A stretch of DNA of 15,901 bases, from the NCBI GenBank assembly GCA_049700455.1, contig JBNAVJ010000019.1, forward strand, positions 1 through 15,901, in the 5' to 3' direction. This document shows positions 7,709 through 14,709 of the stretch, piece by piece (within the stretch, counting starts at the first letter, position 1; each line of letters opens with the position of its first letter). The DNA is from JBNAVJ01 sp049700455. Its GTDB lineage: Bacteria > Bacteroidota > Ignavibacteria > Tepidaquicellales > Tepidaquicellaceae. The notes below the pieces were generated by a model. The model saw only the letters and a list, made by a program, of their open reading frames with translations, made no database searches and was not told the DNA's origin. The position numbers and the translations under genes were made by a program.

Positions 7709-8596
7709 TTATTTAGCAAGAATCATTTTCTTGACTTCAATTTTATCATTCATTTTTATTCTGTAAAAGTAAATTCCACTTGGGTAACTTGAACCATCAA
7801 ATTCAACAGTATGAGTCCCGGGCCCCTGTGTCTCATCAACAAGAACTTTTATTTCCCTTCCTAACCTGTCGTAAACAGTGAGTTTAACGTGACCTGTTTC
7901 TTTTAGTAAGTAACTAATTGTAGTGGTCGGATTGAATGGATTGGGATAATTCTTTGCTTCGAAATATGATTCTTTTTCTTTTTCCTCTGTGCCAAGAGTA
8001 AGATTATCTTTACTAACAATTTCACTAACAAGAGCGATACCCGATTCAAACTTTGCTGGTTTAAAATTGGGTCCTGCTTCAAATTCAATCTGGAAAGCAA
8101 GAACTTCTTCTTCTGTTACGGAGAAATCATCATTAAACTTTGATACTATTTTAAAGTTGTTTTCAGAAAGTTGGACTTTGATTTCTTTCCAGCCGGAAAA
8201 GTTCAGTGGAATTGGAGTTGATTTCAACATTATATCTTTATCCTCATTATATTTACCATTGTTATCAATATCATATAACAGTTCTATCCTTGCTGAAACA
8301 TCATTATTTACTCCTAATAACATTACATTAATATAATTACCAGCAGTGAAAAGGAACTCTTTATATTTTGTAATTTTCCCCAGTGAAGAATTTGCCTTGC
8401 CAGTATTAGCAAAATGAATTTCAGCAAACCCATTGGTTTTATTATCCTCTTCATGGGAATATTTCATTGTAATACCTTCCCATTGCCAGCCAGGCATTGC
8501 TTTTCTGGAAAAATCGTCAAGGATGTTTACTGTTTGAGCATTGGTTGTTAATGTAGCAAATATGAAAAGTATAAAAAAAGATGTAATAATCTTCAT
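7709..8596 (-). CDS. T9SS-sorted secreted protein with putative Ca-binding loop
   Basis: Exported protein of 295 residues. An N-terminal signal peptide (about 1-20, ending TTNA-QT) is followed by a unique passenger (about 23-205) and a C-terminal type IX sorting domain (about 212-295). The sorting domain contains KNYPNPFNPTTTISY, VYDRLGREIKVL, GTHTVEFDGSSYPSGIYFYR and the terminal KKMILAK. Family knowledge: such domains direct export through the T9SS and are cleaved or anchor the protein to the outer surface. The passenger looks all-beta and carries DIDNNGKYNEDKD (109-121), which resembles an EF-hand/dockerin-type calcium loop. GWKEIKVQL and the opening DDFSRKAMPGW suggest a carbohydrate-binding-module-like jelly roll, an uncertain inference. 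No catalytic motif is recognised. It follows the 8641-9036 gene with a 44-base gap, probably as one operon. Confidence 0.85.
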   Translation of the reverse strand: MKIITSFFILFIFATLTTNAQTVNILDDFSRKAMPGWQWEGITMKYSHEEDNKTNGFAEIHFANTGKANSSLGKITKYKEFLFTAGNYINVMLLGVNNDVSARIELLYDIDNNGKYNEDKDIMLKSTPIPLNFSGWKEIKVQLSENNFKIVSKFNDDFSVTEEEVLAFQIEFEAGPNFKPAKFESGIALVSEIVSKDNLTLGTEEKEKESYFEAKNYPNPFNPTTTISYLLKETGHVKLTVYDRLGREIKVLVDETQGPGTHTVEFDGSSYPSGIYFYRIKMNDKIEVKKMILAK

Positions 8597-8640
8597 CGTT
8601 AATTACCCCCGTTTAATTTTACAAAAAAGTCTGTAAGTAA

Positions 8641-9036
8641 TTACTTAATCACAGTCATCCTCTTAACAGAGGAGAAACCATTTATCTGTAGCTTATATAA
8701 GTATACACCTGTTGTCAATTCCGAAGCATCAAATTCCACTTCATAGGTTCCCGGTGACTGGTACTCACTTACCAGGACTTTGATGACCTGACCGACTAAA
8801 TTGTACACTTGAAGGTAAACATAACCTTCTTTTTTTATTGTGTAGCCAATTGTAGTAACAGGATTAAAAGGGTTAGGGTAATTCTGGTATAACTTATAAT
8901 CATCTGGATTACCAATTTCAACGTAATTATTGCCAGAATTACTTGAGTAGAGGTGTTTATTATTACCGGATGCAAAGATGAAACCAGTAAAAAGAAACAC
9001 CAAAACTATCACACTATTTAAGACGGTCTTAATCAT
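8641..9036 (-). CDS. Minimal T9SS sorting-domain protein without passenger
   Basis: A 131-residue protein made almost only of export signals. The N-terminal hydrophobic signal peptide spans about 1-23 (cleavage probably near FAS-GNN). About 25 residues of Ser/Asn/Gly-rich linker follow, then a complete type IX sorting domain (about 49-131): QNYPNPFNPVTTIGY, VYNLVGQVIKVLV, GTYEVEFDASELTTGVYLYK and the end KRMTVIK. There is no room for a cargo domain. Both ends are intact and the frame is open, so it is not an obvious decay fragment, though descent from a larger gene by internal deletion is possible. It is upstream of another T9SS protein in the same direction. Function is unknown; it could be a surface peptide or a competitor for the sorting machinery. 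Confidence 0.8.
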   Translation of the reverse strand: MIKTVLNSVIVLVFLFTGFIFASGNNKHLYSSNSGNNYVEIGNPDDYKLYQNYPNPFNPVTTIGYTIKKEGYVYLQVYNLVGQVIKVLVSEYQSPGTYEVEFDASELTTGVYLYKLQINGFSSVKRMTVIK

Positions 9037-9167
9037 CTTGATGTAAAACTAAAAATAAATTTTTAATAAATCAATACAAAAATTTAAATTTTTTAGTTCC
9101 TGATAAGAATGGAATTTCCCTATCTTTCTGCAACCAGATTAAAGATGGGAACCGAACAGAATTTAGA

Positions 9168-9198
9168 TTGTATAATAAATAAAGAATTAATATTTTTT
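9168..9198 (+). promoter_or_regulatory. Candidate Bacteroidetes-type promoter for M48 protease gene
   Basis: TTG at 9168-9170, then exactly 20 bases, then TATTTTTT at 9191-9198, a 7-of-8 match to the -7 consensus TAnnTTTG. The protease ATG is 25 bases further on. The spacing equals that of the candidates at 11226 and 15849. The region is very AT-rich, so chance similarity is possible. Confidence 0.4.
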
Positions 9199-9223
9199 TA
9201 ACACTAAAAAAGTATATACATAA

Positions 9224-10054
9224 ATGTCTAATAAGTACCTAAACTACATAACTGCATTTTTTATTAGCCTTCCTTTGTTTATTGGAGTGTTTTATAGTTG
9301 TGGGATAAACGTTTTTTCTGAAGATGATGATGTAGAGTTAGGAAAGGAAATTGATAAGGAGATTAAATCTAATCCCGGAGAGTATCCAATGCTTACCGGA
9401 CATGATGAAATAAAAAACTATGTTTCAGGTATTGGTAAATATATAATTAATACCTCTCCTAAAATTGAACACCGGAAAGTTTTCCCTTATGTATTTCAGG
9501 TAATTAATGATACCATAGTTAATGCTTTTTGTACTCCGGGTGGATATATTTATGTTTATACGGGCTTATTGAAGTTCATTGATAACGAGGCAACTCTGGC
9601 TGGGGTGCTTGCTCACGAGATTGCCCATGCTGAATGCAGACATATGACGCAAAGGTTAACTACAATTTATGGGCTAAATATATTGATGAGTATTGTTCTT
9701 GGCGATAATCCTAACACAGCCGCTGAAATTGCTGCCAATCTTTTTGCAGGACTTGGCTTACTTGCAAATAGTCGTGCTGATGAAGAGGAAGCCGATAATT
9801 ATTCAATAAGGTATCTTATGGGGTCAAAATACTATCCCGGAGCTATTACCTTTTTCTTTGATAAGATTGTAGCCGAGCAGAGGAAAAAAGGTGAAGAACC
9901 GGGAGGACTTGAAAGATTGCTTTCCACTCATCCTCTCCCTCAAGATAGAATCGATAATGTTAAAGAGCAACTGAAGCAGTTGAAAATTAAACCAGACCCG
10001 ACTAAAGGAATTTATACTGAAGAATATCAGAAAATTAAATCAATTTTACCCTGA
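9224..10054 (+). CDS. M48-family metalloprotease, probable lipoprotein
   Basis: Zinc metallopeptidase of the M48 family (HtpX/Ste24/BepA-LoiP superfamily), 276 residues. The N-terminal hydrophobic segment (about 8-25) ends in YSC, so Cys26 may be lipidated; the lipobox is imperfect (FYS-C). Next come the usual opening helix VELGKEIDKEI (37-47), FCTPGGYIYVYTGLL (102-116) and the zinc motif HEIAH (131-135). The SRADEEEAD block (183-191) supplies the third ligand, probably E187. There are no Ste24-like multiple membrane spans and no TPR region as in BepA, so this is the short periplasmic or outer-membrane type. Characterised relatives help in envelope quality control, which is the likely role here. 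The TGA stop overlaps the ATG of the next gene (TGATG), indicating coupled translation. Confidence 0.88.
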   Translation: MSNKYLNYITAFFISLPLFIGVFYSCGINVFSEDDDVELGKEIDKEIKSNPGEYPMLTGHDEIKNYVSGIGKYIINTSPKIEHRKVFPYVFQVINDTIVNAFCTPGGYIYVYTGLLKFIDNEATLAGVLAHEIAHAECRHMTQRLTTIYGLNILMSIVLGDNPNTAAEIAANLFAGLGLLANSRADEEEADNYSIRYLMGSKYYPGAITFFFDKIVAEQRKKGEEPGGLERLLSTHPLPQDRIDNVKEQLKQLKIKPDPTKGIYTEEYQKIKSILP

Positions 10055-10575
10055 TGAAACTATTAAGTTTATTAGTGTTTTTAATTACTCTCTTTTTATC
10101 CACCTTTGCCTTTGCTCAGGTAAATCAAATTCAAGATTCATTAATAGGTTTTCAGTTAGATTTTTCTAATGGTTGGACACTTAAATCCACCGAACACACT
10201 GATGCTTATGATCTTGTCTCTTACAAAGTGATAAATCATAATGATACAAACGTTAGCTGTCTTGTGCTTGCATTCAAGGGTACTTTCGATGATGCAAAAT
10301 TCGACCAGTTTATCTATAAGCTCGAGTACGATGCAAATTTACTTATTCCTGAAAAGATATCTAATTATGAATATTTTAGTGGCTCTAATTTTGATTTCAA
10401 ATGGGCTTCGTATATGTCAAAAGAAACAGGCGATGGGGATATAATCTATTACCTGCGAACGAAAAATAATGATAGAACCAATCTTGCTTTGATGATTAGA
10501 TTTGCTTTGAAAAAGTATGATGCAAAGTATCTTGAACCAACTTTACAAATTGTTAAGTCTTTTGTTCAGAAATAA
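10054..10575 (+). CDS. Small exported protein of unknown function
   Basis: I do not recognise this 173-residue protein with certainty. A clear signal peptide (1-21, ending AFA-QV) sends it to the periplasm or outside. There is no lipobox and no T9SS domain. The mature part begins GFQLDFSNGWTLKS and ends with a helix LEPTLQIVKSFVQK. This opening-plus-closing-helix pattern is reminiscent of PsbP/Mog1-like small alpha/beta domains, a weak inference. The start overlaps the stop of the M48 protease gene by one base, so the two are translated from one mRNA and may work together, for example as substrate, adaptor or regulator. Its last 10 bases overlap the 3' end of the minus-strand metallo-hydrolase. 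Confidence 0.75.
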   Translation: MKLLSLLVFLITLFLSTFAFAQVNQIQDSLIGFQLDFSNGWTLKSTEHTDAYDLVSYKVINHNDTNVSCLVLAFKGTFDDAKFDQFIYKLEYDANLLIPEKISNYEYFSGSNFDFKWASYMSKETGDGDIIYYLRTKNNDRTNLALMIRFALKKYDAKYLEPTLQIVKSFVQK

Positions 10576-11216
10576 GGTCGCAAAAAGGGGTTATATTTTT
10601 TCTCGTCTCCGATAGTAGTCTCATTCATATGCCCCGAATAAAGGATGTAATTATCTGAGCAAACCTTAAAGAGTTTGTTAATTATCGAGTTGAGCAGAAC
10701 TTCAAAATCGCCTCCGGGTAAGTCAGTTCTTCCAACTGAACGATAAAAAATCAAATCTCCGCAAAAAACAACCTTTTCGTTATTATCAATAATGCAAATG
10801 CTACCAGGAGAGTGTCCGGGAGTATGAAGAATGAAAATATTATTGCTTCCAAGTTTGAAAGTTATTTCTTCATCAAGATTAAAATCATACAGGGGAACAT
10901 CTGGAATTGTTAACCCAAACATAGCAGCCTGAGTTTTAGTATTTTCTATTAAAAATTTATCATTGGAGTTTAGTCCGATAGGAATTCCAAATGTTTCTTT
11001 ACAAAATTGATTGCCCAGTGTATGGTCAAAATGTCCGTGCGTGTTAAACACATACTTAAGTTTGATTTGATTTTTCTGAATGTAAGTTATTAACTCTTCT
11101 TTTTCAGATTTGTAATAAACTGCGGGATCAATCAAAATACCTTCTTTTGTGTTTTCATCAAAGTAAATATATAAATTCACTTCCAGTGGATTAACAACAA
11201 ATTGTTTTATCCTCAT
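10566..11216 (-). CDS. MBL-fold metallo-hydrolase, glyoxalase II-like
   Basis: Metallo-beta-lactamase-fold hydrolase of 216 residues, close in size to the YcbL-type short glyoxalase II group that lacks the C-terminal helical domain of GloB. The binuclear metal site is complete: NTHGHFDH (H60, H62, D64, H65), TPGHSPGS (H135), FCGDLIF (D154) and SGH (H196). GRTDLPGGD (162-170) and ETTIGDEKKYNPF (199-211) are typical of hydroxyacylglutathione-hydrolase-like proteins. Relatives usually have PGHGP before ETTIG, whereas here it is SGHMN. The likely reaction is thioester hydrolysis (for example an S-lactoyl-thiol), but the thiol partner is unknown and Bacteroidota often lack glutathione. It shares the short intergenic region 11217-11269 with divergent smpB. 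Confidence 0.85.
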   Translation of the reverse strand: MRIKQFVVNPLEVNLYIYFDENTKEGILIDPAVYYKSEKEELITYIQKNQIKLKYVFNTHGHFDHTLGNQFCKETFGIPIGLNSNDKFLIENTKTQAAMFGLTIPDVPLYDFNLDEEITFKLGSNNIFILHTPGHSPGSICIIDNNEKVVFCGDLIFYRSVGRTDLPGGDFEVLLNSIINKLFKVCSDNYILYSGHMNETTIGDEKKYNPFLRPYF

Positions 11217-11225
11217 ATATATTAA

Positions 11226-11256
11226 TTGACTTTACAGGTTATTATAAATAACTTTG
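11226..11256 (+). promoter_or_regulatory. Candidate Bacteroidetes-type promoter for smpB-tyrS
   Basis: TTG at 11226-11228, 20 bases, then TAACTTTG at 11249-11256, a full match to TAnnTTTG. The predicted transcript start would be within about 10 bases of the smpB start codon at 11270, so the mRNA would be almost leaderless, consistent with the missing Shine-Dalgarno. An inverted repeat GTTATT-ATA-AATAAC (11238-11252) overlaps the -7 element and could be an operator. Confidence 0.6.
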
Positions 11257-11269
11257 TAAGTTAAATTAT

Positions 11270-11737
11270 TTGAAAGCAATATCAGATAAAATTAAAATAA
11301 TAACATCAAATCGAAAAGCTAATTTTCAGTACAATATCCTCCAGACTTATGAGGCAGGACTTGTGCTGAAAGGGACGGAAGTAAAATCACTGCGTGAAGG
11401 CAGGGCTAATATTCAGGATGCTTATGCAAAATTTATTAATGGTGAATTGTGGCTGATTAATTCTCATATTTCTGAATATAGATTTGGAAACATCAATAAT
11501 CATGAACCAGATCGTAATAGAAAATTGTTGTTAAAGAAATCTGAGCTGAAGCGATTAAAAAGCAAACTTGAAGAAAAGGGATTGACTTTAATTCCCACGA
11601 AGTTATATTTTAAAAACTCCTATGTTAAAATTGAACTTGCTCTTGCTCAGGGTAAGAAACTTTTTGATAAAAGAGAAACAATTAAAAAGCGAGAGGCGGA
11701 AAGAAATTTAAAAAAGCACAATGTACGGCACAGTTAA
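11270..11737 (+). CDS. smpB: SsrA-binding protein SmpB
   Basis: Small basic protein that binds tmRNA and brings it to stalled ribosomes in trans-translation. The 155 residues match the family throughout: NRKANFQYNILQTYEAGLVL, GTEVKSLREGRANIQDAYAK, SHISEY, HEPDRNRKLLLKKSE, LIPTKLYFK and ALAQGKKLFDKRETIKKREAER. The lysine/arginine-rich C-terminal tail, which enters the decoding centre, ends NLKKHNVRHS. The start is a TTG: no ATG lies early in the frame, and starting here leaves the usual ten or so residues before the core. No tmRNA gene (ssrA) is visible in the window. The 3' end overlaps tyrS by 17 bases. Confidence 0.96.
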   Translation: MKAISDKIKIITSNRKANFQYNILQTYEAGLVLKGTEVKSLREGRANIQDAYAKFINGELWLINSHISEYRFGNINNHEPDRNRKLLLKKSELKRLKSKLEEKGLTLIPTKLYFKNSYVKIELALAQGKKLFDKRETIKKREAERNLKKHNVRHS

Positions 11738-12929
11738 TCAACAGATGGACCTTATCAGGAAAGGTACTGTCGAAATTATTCCTGAAGATGAACTGGTAAA
11801 GAAAATAGAACATTCAATCAAAACCCAAAAACCATTAAGAATAAAATTAGGATGTGACCCGTCAAAGCCTGATTTGCATTTAGGCCATGCTGTGGTTTTA
11901 AATAAGCTGCGGGAGTTCCAGGAATTTGGACATACTGCAGTATTGATAATTGGTGACTTTACCGGAATGATTGGTGATCCAAGCGGTAAGAAAAAAACCC
12001 GTCCTCAGCTAACCTTTGAACAAACACGTGAATATGGACAATCATATTTTGAACAGGCAAGTAAGATACTTAATCCTGATAAAACGGAAATCAGATATAA
12101 TTCGGAATGGTTATCAAAATTGGATTTACATAAGTTGATTAATATTATGAGCAGATTTACTCTACAAAGAATTATTGAGCGTGATGATTTTACAAACAGA
12201 TTAAAAGAAGAACAGGAAATTGCATTGCACGAGATTTTATATCCTATAATGCAGGGATATGATTCCTATGCTATAAATTCGGATGTAGAGCTTGGCGGCA
12301 CAGATCAAAAATTTAATAATCTCATCGGAAGAGATTTGCAGAGACGCTTCGGTCTGGAACCGCAGGTTGTGGTATTGATGCCTTTGCTTGAAGGCACTGA
12401 CGGGAGCGAAAAGATGAGCAAATCTCTGAATAACTATATTGGTATTACAGAGCCCCCAAATGAAATTTTTGGTAAGGCAATGAGTATCCCTGATGTGCTA
12501 ATATATAAGTATTTTCTACTCTGCACAAGACTACCGGTTGCCGAACTTCAAGAAATTAAGAAAGGACTTGAAAATCCTCAAAATAATCCTCGTGATTTTA
12601 AACGGAAACTGGCGTACGAATTGGTAAAATTATATTATGGAGAAAATGAGGCAAAAGACGCTATGGCGGAATTTGATAGGATATTTGTAAAAAAAGATGT
12701 CCCTTCTGAAATTGAGGAGTATCATCTAACAGCTGATAGTATTAAACTTGTTAACTTAATGACCGAAACCCAACTTGCTGGTTCTAATGCACAGGCAAGA
12801 CGCCTGATTGAACAGGGGGGCGTTTCTATCAATGGGAAGAAGATTACTGATATTAATTTCGTTGTGAAAAAAGGTAAAGAGCAAATTTTGAAAGTTGGGA
12901 AACGTAAATTTCTTAAAATTCTTAGTTAA
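11721..12929 (+). CDS. tyrS: Tyrosyl-tRNA synthetase
   Basis: Class I aminoacyl-tRNA synthetase that attaches tyrosine to tRNA-Tyr; 402 residues, normal for the bacterial enzyme. Motifs: LGCDPSKPDLHLGH with HLGH (53-56) as the HIGH element, GDFTGMIGDPSGK, GYDSYAINSDVELGGTDQKFN, and KMSKS (231-235). A C-terminal S4 RNA-binding domain spans about residues 340-402 (TQLAGSNAQARRLIEQGGV and VVKKGKEQILKVGKRKF). The HLGHAVVLNKLREFQEFGH block points to the TyrZ-like subgroup. The ATG at 11721 overlaps smpB by 17 bases and keeps the N-terminal QQMDLIRKGTVEIIPEDEL region typical of relatives. An ATG at 11745, eight codons later, would avoid the overlap and cannot be excluded. Confidence 0.97.
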   Translation: MYGTVNQQMDLIRKGTVEIIPEDELVKKIEHSIKTQKPLRIKLGCDPSKPDLHLGHAVVLNKLREFQEFGHTAVLIIGDFTGMIGDPSGKKKTRPQLTFEQTREYGQSYFEQASKILNPDKTEIRYNSEWLSKLDLHKLINIMSRFTLQRIIERDDFTNRLKEEQEIALHEILYPIMQGYDSYAINSDVELGGTDQKFNNLIGRDLQRRFGLEPQVVVLMPLLEGTDGSEKMSKSLNNYIGITEPPNEIFGKAMSIPDVLIYKYFLLCTRLPVAELQEIKKGLENPQNNPRDFKRKLAYELVKLYYGENEAKDAMAEFDRIFVKKDVPSEIEEYHLTADSIKLVNLMTETQLAGSNAQARRLIEQGGVSINGKKITDINFVVKKGKEQILKVGKRKFLKILS

Positions 12930-12949
12930 TTTTTTAAAAGATTATTTTT

Positions 12950-12967
12950 TTAAAATTTAAATTTTAA
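12950..12967. repeat. 18-bp AT palindrome before arginine decarboxylase
   Basis: A perfect 18-base inverted repeat, TTAAAATTT/AAATTTTAA, between tyrS and the arginine decarboxylase gene. It contains the 10-bp core AATTTAAATT (12954-12963), also found at 7215-7224 and 9081-9090. Its right edge touches the Shine-Dalgarno AAGGGAG. An RNA hairpin here would be weak, so a DNA-binding site is the likelier role, if it has one. Confidence 0.35.
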
Positions 12968-12972
12968 GGGAG
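12966..12972 (+). promoter_or_regulatory. Shine-Dalgarno that fixes a TTG start
   Basis: AAGGGAG lies seven bases upstream of the TTG at 12980. Most genes in this window have no such motif, so it strongly supports TTG as the start of the arginine decarboxylase, where no suitable ATG exists near the conserved N-terminus. Confidence 0.75.
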
Positions 12973-12979
12973 ACGAAAA

Positions 12980-13525
12980 TTGTTTATTCCAACAAAAATC
13001 TTTTTTACCAAGGGGGTAGGGAGACACAAAGACTACCTTCAGTCATTTGAATTGGCTTTGCGTCATGCAGGAATCGAAAAACTCAATCTGGTAATGGTTT
13101 CAAGCATTTACCCTCCAGGTTGTAAACGAATCTCTCGAGAACAGGGAATTCAATTGGTTGAACCAGGCCAGATTACATTTTGTGTGATGGCTCGAAATTT
13201 TACCAACGAGCCGAATAGGTTGATTGCTTCTTCTATTGGAGTAGCTCTACCCTCCGACGGTAGTCACTATGGTTATATTTCCGAACACCACCCCTTTGGA
13301 GAAACTGAGAAAATTGCTGGGGATTATGCCGAAGACCTTGCCGCTACTATGCTGGCAACTACACTGGGAGTTGAATTTGATCCTGAAACTGCATGGAATG
13401 AAAGAGAACAGGTATATAAACAAAGCGGAAAGATTTTCAAAACATTCAACATAACTCAGTCGGCAGAAGGAGATAAAAATGGCTTATGGACAACTGCAAT
13501 TGCTTGTGCTGTGTTTTTACCATAA
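12980..13525 (+). CDS. pdaD: Pyruvoyl-dependent arginine decarboxylase
   Basis: Decarboxylates arginine to agmatine using a pyruvoyl group made by self-cleavage, not PLP. The 181 residues match the family: IPTKIFFTKGVGRHKDYLQS at the N-terminus, then VMVSSIYPPGCK (38-49). The chain is expected to cleave between S41 and S42, so S42 becomes the pyruvoyl group and residues 1-41 form the beta chain. GYISEHHPFGET (98-109) carries E102 at the place of the catalytic Glu known in the Methanocaldococcus enzyme, and the C-terminal GLWTTAIACAVFLP is also typical. The enzyme is known from archaea, Chlamydia (AaxB) and several Bacteroidota/Chlorobi. Agmatine would feed putrescine/spermidine synthesis, but no agmatinase, agmatine deiminase or spermidine synthase is in the window. 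It is 50 bases after tyrS, so possibly co-transcribed. Confidence 0.93.
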   Translation: MFIPTKIFFTKGVGRHKDYLQSFELALRHAGIEKLNLVMVSSIYPPGCKRISREQGIQLVEPGQITFCVMARNFTNEPNRLIASSIGVALPSDGSHYGYISEHHPFGETEKIAGDYAEDLAATMLATTLGVEFDPETAWNEREQVYKQSGKIFKTFNITQSAEGDKNGLWTTAIACAVFLP

Positions 13526-13584
13526 AAAATTTAAAACGAATTGAGTTCTAAATTAAATAGATTTAAAATTAGTTTTTACTGGAA

Positions 13585-14640
13585 ATGAAAAATGTAATTA
13601 ATATATTCACAGCTTTCCTGATAAGCACCTCCCTTTTTGCTCAAATTTCTATTACTTCGGTTTATAACCCTCAGGTGGGTGATATCGCAAAAAATCTAAA
13701 TTGTGATACTACAAATATCAACCCTGGTAATTCAGGACCTAATGTTAACTGGAATTTTTCCAATCTTGTTATTACGCAGGATTCATCGAACATTTATTTC
13801 ACTTCTCCCTCTCTTACTCCCTATGGTAGTAGTTTCCCACAGGCGAATATTGCAGCGAATTCCAACGGTACCTATGTTTATTACCAGACCTCTTCAACAC
13901 AAATCCTTGATTATGGTCTTGCTAATAGCTCAATAGTGGCTCCACTCTCAAACCCTGCTACCTGGATACAGTATCCCTTTACTTATCAATCAACAATAAA
14001 TGATAATTTCTATGGGCAATTTAATCTTTCGCTTGGAACAAACTATCGTTCTGGCACCATCTTTGTTACTGCAGATGCCTATGGAAACCTTACTATGCCT
14101 TATGGCATTATTAATAATACCCTGCGTGTAAAGGTGGTAGAGAATATAAAAGATTCTACTGTAATTCTCGGCTTTGCTGTGATTACCACAACAAAATTAA
14201 CAACCTATTTTTGGTATAAACAAAACTATAAATTCCCTCTTATAACTATACTATATACAGAAATTACCACTCAGGGAAATACGACTTATTCTAAAACAGT
14301 TTATACGGCTCCATCTCAATACGTTGGAATTAAACAGATTTCTGCTTCTCTGCCTTCTAATTTTTATCTTGGGCAAAATTATCCTAACCCATTTAATCCA
14401 ACTACAAAAATCTCCTTTGGTTTGATGCAACCTGGATATGTTACCCTGAAAATTTATGATATTAAAGGTTTGCTGGTCTCTACTTTAGATTATAATTACT
14501 GTTTGCCCGGCGAATATGAACTCAATCTTAATGCTAACGAATTTAACCTTGCTTCTGGAACATATTTCTATATATTAGAAATAAGAAATAATGTCCGACA
14601 ACTTTATAGAGCTGTTCGAAAAATGCAACTGATTAAGTAA
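13585..14640 (+). CDS. T9SS-sorted secreted protein, unknown passenger
   Basis: Exported protein of 351 residues. The signal peptide is about 1-19 (LISTSLFA-Q). The passenger (about 20-255) is rich in Asn, Thr, Ser and Tyr, with few charged residues, and looks all-beta. It opens ISITSVYNPQVGD with NPGNSGPNVNWNFSNL, a layout often seen in Ignavibacteria and Bacteroidota surface proteins of unknown function. I see no catalytic motif. The C-terminal type IX sorting domain (about 258-351) starts LGQNYPNPFNPTTKISF (NYPNPFNP at 265-272) and ends RAVRKMQLIK, with LKIYDIKGLLVSTL and ASGTYFYILEI between. It probably has its own transcript: 59 AT-rich bases precede it, but I found no good promoter match. 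Secreted to the cell surface or medium; function unknown. Confidence 0.83.
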   Translation: MKNVINIFTAFLISTSLFAQISITSVYNPQVGDIAKNLNCDTTNINPGNSGPNVNWNFSNLVITQDSSNIYFTSPSLTPYGSSFPQANIAANSNGTYVYYQTSSTQILDYGLANSSIVAPLSNPATWIQYPFTYQSTINDNFYGQFNLSLGTNYRSGTIFVTADAYGNLTMPYGIINNTLRVKVVENIKDSTVILGFAVITTTKLTTYFWYKQNYKFPLITILYTEITTQGNTTYSKTVYTAPSQYVGIKQISASLPSNFYLGQNYPNPFNPTTKISFGLMQPGYVTLKIYDIKGLLVSTLDYNYCLPGEYELNLNANEFNLASGTYFYILEIRNNVRQLYRAVRKMQLIK

Positions 14641-14709
14641 TCTTTTTTCCGGCCTCTCTTTTAAAAATGGAGGCTATAACGGTGTCTGTTTTTCCCTTAA
14701 AAGAGAAAA

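Noticed and set aside
7709..9036. The two T9SS genes as one gene split by a frameshift
   Set aside because: Each has its own signal peptide and its own complete C-terminal sorting domain, so they are two separate proteins.
14652..14674. GCCTC/GAGGC inverted repeat as terminator after the third T9SS gene
   Set aside because: Only five pairs with a 13-base loop, and no T run follows on either strand.
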